64,000 bases of DNA from Paracoccaceae bacterium. Its GTDB lineage: Bacteria; Pseudomonadota; Alphaproteobacteria; Rhodobacterales; Rhodobacteraceae. The DNA lies in contig QWDA01000009.1 of NCBI GenBank assembly GCA_003605175.1, positions 1-64,000 on the forward strand. Direction: 5' to 3'. Positions 7,515-16,679 of the stretch are shown one piece after another. The translations under genes and the position numbers were made by a program. Under the pieces are notes generated by a model, which did not search any database, had not been told where the DNA came from, and saw only the letters and a list, made by a program, of their open reading frames with translations. The first letter of the stretch is position 1; every line of letters begins with the position of its first letter.

Positions 7515-9011
7515 ATGGCCGAAGAAGCAACCGCGGCCGCCGGCGCCGAAGCCGCCGTCGAAACCAAGGAGAGCGACTTTGCGTCGCTTCTGAACAAGGA
7601 ATTCAAGCCGCGCACCGACCAGGCCCGCGACGCGGTGCAGAGCGCGGTGCACACGCTGGCGCAGCAGGCGCTGGAAAACGCCTCCGCGATCTCGGACGAC
7701 GTGCTGCACTCGATCGAGTCGATCATCGCCGAGATCGACCGGAAGCTGACCGAACAGATCAACCAGATCATCCATCACGACGATTACCAGAAGCTGGAAA
7801 GCGCCTGGCGGGGTCTGCATCACCTGGTGAACAACACCGAAACCGACGAGATGCTGAAGATCCGCGTGATGAACATCTCGAAGAAGGACCTTCACAAGAC
7901 GCTGCGCAAGTTCAAGGGCACCGCCTGGGACCAGTCGCCGATCTTCAAGAAGGTCTACGAGGAGGAATTCGGCCAGTTCGGCGGCGAGCCGTTCGGCTGC
8001 CTCGTCGGCGATTACCATTTCAACCATTCGCCGCCGGATGTGGAGCTTCTGGGCGAGATGGCGAAGATCGCCGCGGCCGCCCATGCGCCGTTCATCACCG
8101 GGGCCGATCCGTCGCTGATGAACTTCGAGAGCTGGCAGGAGCTGTCGAACCCGCGCGATCTGACGAAGATCTACCAGACGCCGGAATACGCCGCCTGGCG
8201 GTCGCTGCGCGACAGCGAGGATTCCAAGTATATCGGCCTTGCCATGCCGCGCTTCCTGGGCCGTCAGCCCTATGGCGCAAAGGGCGATCCGGTCGAGGAA
8301 TTCGCTTTCGAGGAGGATACCGAGGGCGCGGAATCGGCGAAATTCGCCTGGGTCAACGCCGCCTACGGGATGGCGACGAACATCACCCGGTCGTTCAAGG
8401 AATACGGCTGGTGCTCGCGGATCCGCGGCGTGGAATCGGGCGGCACGGTGGCGAACCTGCCGACCCATACCTTCCCGACCGACGATGGCGGGGTGGACAT
8501 GAAATGCCCGACCGAGATCGCGATCTCGGACCGCCGCGAGGCGGAGCTTGCGAAGAACGGCTTCATGCCGCTCATCCACCGCAAGAACTCGGACATGGCG
8601 GCGTTCATCGGCGCGCAATCGCTGCACAAGCCGGCGGAATACGACGATCCGGACGCGACGGCGAACGCCAATCTCGCGGCGCGGCTGCCCTATCTGTTCG
8701 CGACCTGCCGCTTCGCGCATTTCCTGAAATGCATGGTCCGCGACAAGATCGGCTCGTTCAAGAGCCGCGAGGGTATGGAACGCTGGCTGAACGACTGGAT
8801 CGTCAACTATGTCGACGGCGATCCGGAGAATTCCTCGGAGGCGACCAAGGCGATGAAGCCGCTCGCTGCGGCGACGGTCGAGGTCGTCGATGTCGAGGGC
8901 AATCCCGGGTATTACGCGTCCCGCTTCTATCTGCGGCCGCATTATCAGCTTGAGGGGCTATCCGTTTCGCTTCGGCTCGTGTCGAAGCTGCCGAGCGAGA
9001 AAGGGGCGTAG
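7515..9011 (+). CDS. tssC: T6SS contractile sheath large subunit TssC (VipB)
   Basis: 498 aa, full length for TssC. Conserved family segments include W-R-G-L-H-H-L-V, G-E-P-F-G-C-L-V-G-D-Y-H-F, P-F-I-T-G-A-D-P, F-L-G-R-Q-P-Y-G, and near the C-terminus Y-Y-A-S-R-F-Y-L-R-P-H-Y-Q-L-E-G-L-S-V-S-L-R-L-V-S-K-L-P. It forms the sheath with TssB; contracted sheath is unfolded by TssH. A 103-bp gap separates it from hcp, the largest gap between the core genes tssB and tssH, and leaves room for a separate hcp promoter. Confidence 0.96.
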   Translation: MAEEATAAAGAEAAVETKESDFASLLNKEFKPRTDQARDAVQSAVHTLAQQALENASAISDDVLHSIESIIAEIDRKLTEQINQIIHHDDYQKLESAWRGLHHLVNNTETDEMLKIRVMNISKKDLHKTLRKFKGTAWDQSPIFKKVYEEEFGQFGGEPFGCLVGDYHFNHSPPDVELLGEMAKIAAAAHAPFITGADPSLMNFESWQELSNPRDLTKIYQTPEYAAWRSLRDSEDSKYIGLAMPRFLGRQPYGAKGDPVEEFAFEEDTEGAESAKFAWVNAAYGMATNITRSFKEYGWCSRIRGVESGGTVANLPTHTFPTDDGGVDMKCPTEIAISDRREAELAKNGFMPLIHRKNSDMAAFIGAQSLHKPAEYDDPDATANANLAARLPYLFATCRFAHFLKCMVRDKIGSFKSREGMERWLNDWIVNYVDGDPENSSEATKAMKPLAAATVEVVDVEGNPGYYASRFYLRPHYQLEGLSVSLRLVSKLPSEKGA

Positions 9012-9114
9012 GAAACAGGGCTTCGAAAAGAATACGACACACGCCGCGCGGGCGGCAGGCATGCAATATTGAAGTCGGTCGGGTTGGCCGCACAGCAAAT
9101 CAAGGAGATAGGTT

Positions 9115-9597
9115 ATGGCCGTAGACATGTTCCTCAAGATGGATGGCGTCGAAGGGGAATCGCAGGATGATGCGCACGGGAAGGAAATGGACATCCTTGC
9201 CTGGTCCTGGGGCCTGAGCCAGTCGGGCACCACGCATATGGGCTCGGGGTCGGGCGCCGGTAAGGTCGCCGTCCAGGATATCAGCATCACCAAGTGGATC
9301 GACAAGGCGAGCCCGCTTCTGATGCTGTTCTGCGCCAACGGCAAGCACGTCCCGAACGCCTATCTGACGGTCCGCAAGGCCGGTGAGAAGCCGCTCGAGT
9401 ACATCAAGATCAAGATGTCCGACGTCATCATCACCTCGGTCTCGACCGGCGGGTCGGGCGGCGAGGACCGGCTGACCGAGAACGTCTCGCTCAACTTTGC
9501 CAAGGTGGAATACGCCTATACCGAGCAGACCGCGACCGGCGCTGCGGCGGCGGCGAAAGAGTTCAAGTGGAACATCGCTGCGAACAAGCAGCTCTGA
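9115..9597 (+). CDS. hcp: Hcp, type VI secretion tube protein
   Basis: 160 aa, typical Hcp length. Starts M-A-V-D-M-F-L-K-M-D-G-V-E-G-E-S and has the family's I-L-A-W-S-W-G, I-S-I-T-K-W-I-D-K-A-S-P and V-S-L-N-F-A-K-V-E-Y. Hexameric rings stack into the inner tube that is expelled, and Hcp can chaperone small effectors. No C-terminal extension is present, so it is not an evolved Hcp. AAGGAGATAGG is an excellent ribosome site, and a strong hairpin follows the stop; both fit the high expression expected of Hcp. Confidence 0.96.
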   Translation: MAVDMFLKMDGVEGESQDDAHGKEMDILAWSWGLSQSGTTHMGSGSGAGKVAVQDISITKWIDKASPLLMLFCANGKHVPNAYLTVRKAGEKPLEYIKIKMSDVIITSVSTGGSGGEDRLTENVSLNFAKVEYAYTEQTATGAAAAAKEFKWNIAANKQL

Positions 9598-9613
9598 TCC
9601 GCCTGCCTGAGTT

Positions 9614-9646
9614 CCGGCGCCGCCCCCAGTGGCGCCGGCCATTTCT
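9614..9646 (+). terminator. Hairpin between hcp and tagJ (partial terminator or mRNA stabiliser)
   Basis: CCGGCGCC at 9614-9621 pairs with GGCGCCGG at 9631-9638; the 9-base loop is followed by CCATTTCTT. The T run is weak, so it is more likely partial termination or protection of the hcp 3' end than a full stop, because the operon continues. Confidence 0.5.
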
Positions 9647-9670
9647 TCAGAAGAAGACGGGAGGCTGCCC

Positions 9671-10492
9671 GTGTCGGCGGAGCCCAGCGAGCTATTGAAG
9701 GCCGGCGACCCCCAGGGCGCCCTGGCCGCGCTTCAGGACAAGGTGCGGGCCAATCCCGCGGATGCGCGGCTCAGGATTTTCCTGTTCCAGCTGCTCTGTG
9801 TCCTTGGAGACTGGAAACGGGCGATCACCCAGTTGAAGGTGGCCGCCGAGATGGACGAGGCCGCCGTCACCATGGCGCAGGCCTATCGCGAGGCGATCAT
9901 CTGCGAGAACTTCCGCGAGAAGGTGTTCGCGGGCGAGAAGGAGCCGCTGCTTTTCGGCAAGCCGCAGGAATGGATGGCGCTTCTGATCGAGGCGCTGAAG
10001 GCGCTGGCTGCGGGCCGGGCCGGCCAGGCGGCGGAGCTGCGCGCGAAGGCCTTCGACCTGGCGCCGGCGGCGCCGGGCGAGCTGAACGGCGAGCGGTTCG
10101 AGTGGATCGCCGATGCCGACATGCGGCTCGGGCCGGTGCTCGAGGTGATCGTCAACGGCAAGTATTTCTGGATGCCCTTCACGGCGATCGGGTCGCTTCG
10201 GGTCGAGGCCCCGGCCGATCTGCGCGACGCGGTCTGGACCGCGGGCAACCTGACCCTGCAGAACGGCGGCGAGTTCGTGGTGATGATCCCGACGCGCTAC
10301 CCGGGCACCCGGGCCGCGGGCGACGGGCAGGCGCTCCTGGCGCGCACGACCGACTGGGTCGATGCGGGCGGCGACACTTACGCCGGCATCGGCCAGCGGC
10401 TGTTCGCGACCGACAAGGGCGACACCGCGATCCTCGATCTCAGGTCGCTGTCGGTCGATCCGGTGGAGGAAACGGCCGGGACCGATGGCTGA
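9671..10492 (+). CDS. tagJ: TagJ/ImpE family T6SS accessory protein
   Basis: 273 aa. The N-terminal half is TPR-like (L-L-K-A-G-D-P-Q-G-A-L-A-A-L-Q-D-K-V-R-A-N-P-A-D-A-R-L-R, L-G-D-W-K-R-A-I-T-Q-L); the second half matches the SciE/ImpE pattern (F-E-W-I-A-D-A-D-M-R-L-G-P-V-L-E-V-I-V-N-G-K-Y-F-W). TagJ binds the sheath and may assist its disassembly. I chose the GTG at 9671 because GGGAGG lies just upstream; a GTG at 9629 sits inside the hairpin. Its stop overlaps the tssE start (ATGGCTGA). Confidence 0.85.
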   Translation: MSAEPSELLKAGDPQGALAALQDKVRANPADARLRIFLFQLLCVLGDWKRAITQLKVAAEMDEAAVTMAQAYREAIICENFREKVFAGEKEPLLFGKPQEWMALLIEALKALAAGRAGQAAELRAKAFDLAPAAPGELNGERFEWIADADMRLGPVLEVIVNGKYFWMPFTAIGSLRVEAPADLRDAVWTAGNLTLQNGGEFVVMIPTRYPGTRAAGDGQALLARTTDWVDAGGDTYAGIGQRLFATDKGDTAILDLRSLSVDPVEETAGTDG

Positions 10493-10988
10493 CCGGACGA
10501 TCTCCGAGCGGCTGCAGCCGGCGCTTCTCGACCGTCTGACCGACAACGACCCCGGCGGGCGCAGCGAGGGCCGCGACGCGCGGGTTGTGGATATCGGGCG
10601 GCTGCGTGAGATCATCCGGCGCGACCTGGCCTGGCTTCTGAATTCGCAGAACCTCGCGGGGCTGATCGACGCGGAGAAGTATCCGAACGTCGTCAACTCG
10701 GTGCTGAACTACGGCGTGCGCGAGGTTTCGGGCGAGTTCACCACCGAGATGCGCGCCGAGCTGATCCGGAAGTCGATGAAGGAGGCGATCGAGCGCTTCG
10801 AGCCCCGGATCAACGAGGGCGCCCTCGAGGTGTCGCTGCGGCAGGACAAGGACGACGCGCGCAACCAGGCGATCGTGGCGTTCGACATCGTGGCCGACAT
10901 GTGGGCCCAGCCGGTGCCGATGGAGCTTTACCTGCGCTCCGAGGTCGACGTGACGACCGGGGCGCTCGACCTGACGCTCGAACGGTAG
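10485..10988 (+). CDS. tssE: T6SS baseplate protein TssE (gp25-like)
   Basis: 167 aa. GPW/gp25 family: L-L-D-R-L-T-D-N near the start, then V-D-I-G-R-L-R-E-I-I-R-R-D-L-A-W-L-L-N-S, and N-Y-G-V-R-E-V. TssE is the baseplate component equivalent to phage T4 gp25 that starts sheath polymerisation. It overlaps tagJ by eight bases and is followed seven bases later by tssF, so tagJ-tssE-tssF-tssG form a tightly coupled block. Confidence 0.93.
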   Translation: MADRTISERLQPALLDRLTDNDPGGRSEGRDARVVDIGRLREIIRRDLAWLLNSQNLAGLIDAEKYPNVVNSVLNYGVREVSGEFTTEMRAELIRKSMKEAIERFEPRINEGALEVSLRQDKDDARNQAIVAFDIVADMWAQPVPMELYLRSEVDVTTGALDLTLER

Positions 10989-10995
10989 CGCGGCG

Positions 10996-12870
10996 ATGGA
11001 TACCCGGCTCCTCAGGCACTACGAAAGCGAACTGGCCTTCATGCGCGAAATGGGGGCGGAATTCGCCACCTCGTTTCCGAAGATCGCGGCGCGGCTGGGG
11101 ATCGAGGGGCTGGAGGTGCTGGACCCCTATGTGGAGCGGCTGCTGGAGGGCGTGGCGTTCCTGAACGCGCGGACCCAGCTCGAGCTGGAGCTGCAATACC
11201 CGACCTTCACGAGCCATCTTCTCGATATCGTCTATCCGCATTTTCTCGGGCCGACGCCGTCGATGATGGTGGCCGAGCTGGTGCCGGACCTGCAGAACGC
11301 GGCCTTGGAAGCGGGCTATACGGTGAAGCGGGGGACGACCCTGCGCTCGAAGCTGGTGGAGGGGGCGCAGACCGCCTGCATCTTCCGCACCGCGCATGAC
11401 GTGACGCTCTGGCCCTTGGAGATCGTCGAGGCGGAATATATCGACGGGCGCGGCGAGCTGGTGGCGGCGGGCGTGGCGGGCGATGCCGAGGCGCGGGCGG
11501 CGATCCGGCTCAGGCTGCGCCGGGCGGGCGGGGCGCCGGTGGGCGATCTGGAGCTTGACCGGCTCACCTTCTTCCTCGGCGGCGAGGCGCTGCCGGGCTG
11601 GCGGCTCTACGAGCTTCTGGCGGCGGAATGCACCCGCGTCGTGGCGCGCTCGACCGACCGGCGGGCGGATTGGGCGCAGCCGGTGGCGAATGGCGTGGTG
11701 CCGCGGGGCTTCGGGCCCGAGGAGGCGCTCCTGCCGGTGCCGCGGCAGAGCTTCGACGGCTACCGGGTGCTGCAGGAATTCTTCGCGATGCCCGAGCGGT
11801 TCCATTTCGTGGACGTGACCGGGCTGGGCCGGGCGATCTCGCGCGCCGAGGGCGATGCGGTGGATCTGTACTTCCTCTTGAAGACCGGCGATGCCGCGAT
11901 CGCGCCGGGGGTGACGCCCGAGGCGTTCCGGCTGAACTGCACGCCGGCGGTGAACCTGTTCGAGCGGCGCTGCGACCGGGTTCTGGTGAAGACGACCGAC
12001 CACGAGCAGCACGTCATCGTCGACCGCACCGCGCCCAACGATTACGAGGTGCATTCGGTGCTGAACGTCTCGGGGATCCGGGGCGAGGGCGAGGACGACC
12101 TGGCGTTCCGGCCGTTCTACTCGGCCGACGAGTACACCGCCGCCTCGGGCGGCTCGCCGGCCTATTTCACCCAGCGGCGGCGGATGCGGCAGCGCACCGA
12201 GCGCGAGCGGCTCCGGGGCGCGCGGACGAACTACCTGGGTTCGGAGATGTATCTCTCGCTGGTCGATCCGCGCGAGGCGCCCTATCCGGGCGCGTTGCAG
12301 CAACTGGCGGTGCGGGCGATGGTGACGAACCGGGACCTGCCGCTCCTGTTGTCGGCGGGGGCGCCCGACATGTTCCACCTGCCCGAGGGCGGGCCGGTCG
12401 CCTCGGTGCGGACGCCGGTGACGCCGACCCGGCCGCGTCCGACCCTGGCGCAGGGCGAGGCGGCCTGGAAGCTGATCGGGCATCTGAGCCTGAACTACCT
12501 GACGCTGGTCGATTCCGACCGGGGTTCGGGCGCGGAGGCGCTGCGCGAGCTGGTCGGGCTCTATGCCCGCGAGGGCGACCGGTCGATCCGGCGCGAGCTG
12601 GAGGGGATCGCGGCGGTGAGATCGCGGCCGATCGTGCGGCGGATGGCGGACGAGGTGCTTTCGACCGCTGTGCGCGGGCTCGAGATCACCATCGAGTGCG
12701 ACGAGGATTTCTTCGACGGGGCAAGCCCTTACCTCCTCGTCGCGGTGCTGGAGCGGTTTCTCCGGCACCATGTGTCGATCAATTCTTTCACCGAAACGGT
12801 GCTTGTCACCCATCAGCGCGGAGAGGTTGCACGATGGCGGCCGGGCCGGGGCGCCGGACCGACGATCTGA
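10996..12870 (+). CDS. tssF: T6SS baseplate protein TssF (VasA/ImpG)
   Basis: 624 aa, standard TssF length. Characteristic start: L-L-R-H-Y-E-S-E-L-A-F-M-R-E-M-G-A-E-F-A, then P-K-I-A-A-R-L-G, and D-P-Y-V-E-R-L-L-E-G-V-A-F-L-N-A-R. Forms the baseplate wedge with TssG, TssE and TssK. The end of the gene overlaps tssG by 37 bases in another frame. Confidence 0.95.
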   Translation: MDTRLLRHYESELAFMREMGAEFATSFPKIAARLGIEGLEVLDPYVERLLEGVAFLNARTQLELELQYPTFTSHLLDIVYPHFLGPTPSMMVAELVPDLQNAALEAGYTVKRGTTLRSKLVEGAQTACIFRTAHDVTLWPLEIVEAEYIDGRGELVAAGVAGDAEARAAIRLRLRRAGGAPVGDLELDRLTFFLGGEALPGWRLYELLAAECTRVVARSTDRRADWAQPVANGVVPRGFGPEEALLPVPRQSFDGYRVLQEFFAMPERFHFVDVTGLGRAISRAEGDAVDLYFLLKTGDAAIAPGVTPEAFRLNCTPAVNLFERRCDRVLVKTTDHEQHVIVDRTAPNDYEVHSVLNVSGIRGEGEDDLAFRPFYSADEYTAASGGSPAYFTQRRRMRQRTERERLRGARTNYLGSEMYLSLVDPREAPYPGALQQLAVRAMVTNRDLPLLLSAGAPDMFHLPEGGPVASVRTPVTPTRPRPTLAQGEAAWKLIGHLSLNYLTLVDSDRGSGAEALRELVGLYAREGDRSIRRELEGIAAVRSRPIVRRMADEVLSTAVRGLEITIECDEDFFDGASPYLLVAVLERFLRHHVSINSFTETVLVTHQRGEVARWRPGRGAGPTI

Positions 12871-13859
12871 CGCATCACGAGCGTCTGTCGGCCAAGCCCG
12901 AGACCTATCATATCTTCCTGGCGCTCCGGGTTCTGGAGGCCGCCTTCGCCGATGCGCCGCGCCTGGGCGAGTCGCGGCGGCCCCGGCAGGACAAGGTGCG
13001 GCTCGCGCAGGAGCCGACGCTGGCCTATCAGCGCACGACGCTGACCGGTTACGAGGCGCCCGGCGCGAAACCGGGGCGGCTTACCAACCTGTTCTACGGG
13101 CTGTTCGGGCCGCATGGGCCCTTGCCGCCGCATCTGACGGAATATGCCCGCGAGCGGCAGCGGACCTATCGCGACCCGACCTTCGCGGCCTTCGCGAACA
13201 TGCTGACGCATCGCTCGATGAGCCTGTTCTACCGGGCCTGGGCGGCGGGCGAGCCGACGGCGGGGTTCGACCGGGGCGAGAACGAGCCGTTCGAGCGGCA
13301 GGTGGCGGCCTTGTCGGGCTATGCCGGCGAACGGCTCCGGGCGCGCGACGCGATGCCGGATCTGACGAAGCGGCATTTCGCGGGGCATCTGGGCCGCGCG
13401 GTACGGAACCCGGCCGGGCTGACGGCGATCCTGTCGTCGTTCTTCGGGACGCGGGTGACCTTGCAGGAATTTATCGGCACCTGGCTGAAGCTGGAGCCGG
13501 ACGACCGCTGGCAGCTCGGTGCGATGGCGGGGCTCGGGCGGGCGACCAGCATCGGCGAGGCTGTCTGGACGCGGAACGCGAAGTTCCGGCTGCGGATCGG
13601 GCCGCTCAGCCTCGAGGAATACCTGGGCCTGCTCCCCGGAAGCGGCGGGTTGGCGCGGCTGGCGGCGATCGTCAGGAATTACGTGGGAGACGCGCTCGAC
13701 TGGGATCTGAACCTGGTCCTCAGCGGCGATGCGGTGCCGGTGGCGGTTCTGGGCGCGGATACGCGGCTGGGCCAGACGAGCTGGATCGGCGGACGGCCCG
13801 ACGGGCACGATGCCGACGATCTTTATTTGACGGCGCTCGACGCGCAGAGGGCGGCATGA
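12834..13859 (+). CDS. tssG: T6SS baseplate protein TssG (VasB/ImpH)
   Basis: 341 aa. Typical features: Y-H-I-F-L-A-L-R-V-L-E-A-A-F near the N-terminus, N-L-F-Y-G-L-F-G-P-H-G-P-L-P-P-H-L-T-E-Y-A, and R-H-F-A-G-H-L-G-R. The ATG at 12834 lies within tssF after GAGAGG; starting here gives the normal TssG length. Partners TssF in the wedge. A 31-bp gap precedes tssH. Confidence 0.93.
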   Translation: MAAGPGRRTDDLTHHERLSAKPETYHIFLALRVLEAAFADAPRLGESRRPRQDKVRLAQEPTLAYQRTTLTGYEAPGAKPGRLTNLFYGLFGPHGPLPPHLTEYARERQRTYRDPTFAAFANMLTHRSMSLFYRAWAAGEPTAGFDRGENEPFERQVAALSGYAGERLRARDAMPDLTKRHFAGHLGRAVRNPAGLTAILSSFFGTRVTLQEFIGTWLKLEPDDRWQLGAMAGLGRATSIGEAVWTRNAKFRLRIGPLSLEEYLGLLPGSGGLARLAAIVRNYVGDALDWDLNLVLSGDAVPVAVLGADTRLGQTSWIGGRPDGHDADDLYLTALDAQRAA

Positions 13860-13890
13860 AAAGCGCGCCCGTGGACAGGGAGAAATTGGC

Positions 13891-16614
13891 ATGAGCAAGA
13901 TCAGCCTCGCGAAGCTGTTCAGCAAGCTGAACAAGACTGGCTACAAGGCCATCGAGGGCGCCACGACCTTCGCGAAGATGCGCGGGAACGGCAATGTGGA
14001 GGTGGTCCACTGGCTGGCGCAGATCCTGCAATTGCAGGATTCGGACGTGGTGCGGATCATCCGGCATTTCGGGCTGGATACCTCGAAGCTGGCCTCGGAC
14101 ATGACCAACGCTTTGGACGCGCTGCCGCGCGGCGGGGTGACGGAACTGGGGGACAGTCTGGTGTCGCTGATGGAGGAGAGCTGGCTTTACGCCTCGCTGC
14201 TCTATGACGCGCCGCAGGTGCGGACCGGCCACCTTTTCGTGGCGATGAAGAAGAACGATCGGCTGGAGCGGGTGCTGAACCGGATCTCGGGCGAGTTCCA
14301 GAAGATCAAGGGCGAGGAACTCGCGGACAATTTCGCGAAGATCACCGACGGATCGCCCGAGGAGCAGGCGGCCGGGGCGCCGGTGCCGGGGACGGCGGGG
14401 TCTTCGGGCATGGCGCCGGGGGCGATGGGCAAGGAGGAGGCGCTGCAGCAGTTCTGCACCGACCTCACCGAGCAGGCGCGGGCGGGCAAGATCGACCCGA
14501 TCGTCGGCCGCGACGAGGAGATCCGCCAGATCGTCGACGTGCTGATGCGGCGTCGGCAGAACAACCCGATCCTCACCGGCGAGGCGGGCGTGGGCAAGAC
14601 CGCGGTGGTCGAGGGTTTCGCGCTCCGGATCGCGCGGGGCGATGTGCCGCCGGCGTTGCAGGAGGCGCGTCTGCTGGTCCTTGACGTGGGCCTGTTGCAG
14701 GCGGGCGCCTCGATGAAGGGCGAGTTCGAGAACCGGCTCCGGCAGGTGATCGACGAGGTGCAGGCCTCGCCGAAGCCGGTGGTGATGTTCATCGACGAGA
14801 CGCACACGCTGGTAGGGGCCGGCGGCGCGGCCGGAACGGGCGATGCGGCGAATCTGTTGAAGCCGGCGCTGGCGCGCGGGACCTTGCGGACCATCGGCGC
14901 GACGACCTGGGCGGAGTACAAGAAGCATATCGAGAAGGACCCGGCGCTGACCCGGCGCTTCCAGGTGGTGCAGGTCGAGGAGCCGGACGTGCCGAAGGCG
15001 ATCCGGATGATGCGCGGCATCGCCTCGATGCTGGAGAACCATCACAAGGTGCAGATCCTCGACGAGGGGATCGAGGCGGCGGTGAAGCTCTCGGCGCGCT
15101 ATATCCCGGCGCGGCAATTGCCGGACAAGTCGGTGTCGGTGCTCGATACCGCCTCGGCGCGGGTTGCGGTGAGCCAGCACGCGGTGCCGGCGGAGGTGGA
15201 CGACCTCAGGAAGCATATCGACGCCTTGGCGACCGAGCTCGACATCATCGCGCGGGACGAGAGCGCGGGGCTCGACGTGGAGGACCGGCGGGCGACGATC
15301 TCGGATCTGAAGGCGCAGGAGGAGAAGAAGCTCGAGGAGCTGACCGCGAAATGGGAGGCCGAGAAGGCGGTGGTGCAGGGCATCATCGACCTGCGGGCCA
15401 GGCTGCGCGCGGGCGGCGCACCGGTGGACGCGATCGAGGTGGATCCGACCGCGGTGGCCGAGGAGACGGCGGAGGATGCCGAGGCCGGGTCTGACGAGGG
15501 CGCGGCGGCGCTGTCGGCCGACGAGAAGGCCGCGTTGGTGGCGGAACTGCGGGCGAAGAACGACGAGCTGCACGCGCTCCAGGGCGAGAACCCGCTGATC
15601 CTGCCCATCGTCGATGCGCAGGCGGTGGCCTCCGTGGTGGGCGACTGGACGGGCATTCCGGTGGGCCGGATGGTGCGCGACGAGATCCAGACGATCCTCA
15701 ATCTCGAGGAGCATCTGGCGAAGCGTGTGATCGGCCAGGATCACGCGATGAAGATGATCGGGAAGCGGATCCAGACCAGCCGGGCGGCGCTCGACAACCC
15801 GAACAAGCCGATTGGCGTGTTCATGCTGGCGGGGACCTCGGGCGTCGGCAAGACCGAGACGGCGCTGGCGCTGGCCGAGGTGCTCTATGGCGGCGAGCAG
15901 AACGTCATCACGATCAACATGAGCGAGTACCAGGAGGCGCATACGGTGTCGTCGCTGAAGGGCGCGCCGCCGGGCTATGTCGGCTATGGCGAGGGCGGCG
16001 TGCTGACCGAAGCCGTTCGCAGGAAGCCCTATTCGGTGGTGCTGCTCGACGAGGTCGAGAAGGCGCATCCGGACGTGCACGAGCTGTTCTTCCAGGTCTT
16101 CGACAAGGGCGTGATGGAGGATGGCGAGGGTCGGGTGATCGACTTCAAGAACACGCTGATCCTGCTCACCTCGAACGTGGGTTCGGAGCTGATCATGGAC
16201 ATGTGCGCCGATCCGGACCTGATGCCGGAGCCGGAGGGCATCGCGAAGGCGCTGCGTGATCCGCTTCTGAAGGTGTTCCCGGCGGCGCTTCTGGGGCGGA
16301 TCGTGACGATCCCCTATTACCCGCTCAGCCCGGACATGATCGGCAAGATCACAAGGCTCCAGCTCGACCGGATCAAGAAGCGGGTCAAGGAGAACCACGG
16401 CGTGCCGCTCGACTATTCGGACGCGGTGGTGGACACGATCGTGGAGCGTTGTCAGGAGCTCGAGTCGGGTGGCCGCATGATTGACGCAATTGTTACGAAT
16501 ACAATGCTGCCGGACATTTCTGCGGTATTCTTGAACAAGATGCTCGAGGGCGAGTCCGTGAAGAAGGTCGCGATAGACGTGAAGGACGGCGAGTTCGCGT
16601 ATGCATTCGACTAG
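13891..16614 (+). CDS. tssH: T6SS sheath-recycling AAA+ ATPase TssH (ClpV)
   Basis: 907 aa, class I Clp architecture: an N-terminal Clp-N domain, then two AAA+ modules with Walker A motifs G-E-A-G-V-G-K-T at 230-237 and G-T-S-G-V-G-K-T at 648-655, with matching Walker B (V-M-F-I-D-E-T-H; V-V-L-L-D-E-V-E-K-A). The residues between hold the coiled-coil middle domain. It starts S-K-I-S-L-A-K-L-F-S-K-L-N, a ClpV-type N-terminus. It unfolds contracted TssBC for reuse in the cytoplasm. Position inside the T6SS operon excludes housekeeping ClpB. Confidence 0.96.
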   Translation: MSKISLAKLFSKLNKTGYKAIEGATTFAKMRGNGNVEVVHWLAQILQLQDSDVVRIIRHFGLDTSKLASDMTNALDALPRGGVTELGDSLVSLMEESWLYASLLYDAPQVRTGHLFVAMKKNDRLERVLNRISGEFQKIKGEELADNFAKITDGSPEEQAAGAPVPGTAGSSGMAPGAMGKEEALQQFCTDLTEQARAGKIDPIVGRDEEIRQIVDVLMRRRQNNPILTGEAGVGKTAVVEGFALRIARGDVPPALQEARLLVLDVGLLQAGASMKGEFENRLRQVIDEVQASPKPVVMFIDETHTLVGAGGAAGTGDAANLLKPALARGTLRTIGATTWAEYKKHIEKDPALTRRFQVVQVEEPDVPKAIRMMRGIASMLENHHKVQILDEGIEAAVKLSARYIPARQLPDKSVSVLDTASARVAVSQHAVPAEVDDLRKHIDALATELDIIARDESAGLDVEDRRATISDLKAQEEKKLEELTAKWEAEKAVVQGIIDLRARLRAGGAPVDAIEVDPTAVAEETAEDAEAGSDEGAAALSADEKAALVAELRAKNDELHALQGENPLILPIVDAQAVASVVGDWTGIPVGRMVRDEIQTILNLEEHLAKRVIGQDHAMKMIGKRIQTSRAALDNPNKPIGVFMLAGTSGVGKTETALALAEVLYGGEQNVITINMSEYQEAHTVSSLKGAPPGYVGYGEGGVLTEAVRRKPYSVVLLDEVEKAHPDVHELFFQVFDKGVMEDGEGRVIDFKNTLILLTSNVGSELIMDMCADPDLMPEPEGIAKALRDPLLKVFPAALLGRIVTIPYYPLSPDMIGKITRLQLDRIKKRVKENHGVPLDYSDAVVDTIVERCQELESGGRMIDAIVTNTMLPDISAVFLNKMLEGESVKKVAIDVKDGEFAYAFD

Positions 16615-16679
16615 GCGCCAAGCGCCTGGAGACCGTTGTGGTAGAGAGTTAGAAGCGCGCCGGGGACGCAGGACCAGAG

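Noticed and set aside
3090-8942. Very long open frame antisense to the T6SS start, and similar long antisense frames at 16611-20600 and 23820-27737
   Set aside because: High GC content leaves few stop codons. The antisense translations are Arg/His/Leu-rich with no recognisable domains, while the forward frames encode well-known T6SS proteins.
9629-9671. Upstream GTG start for tagJ
   Set aside because: It falls inside the hcp hairpin and lacks a ribosome site.
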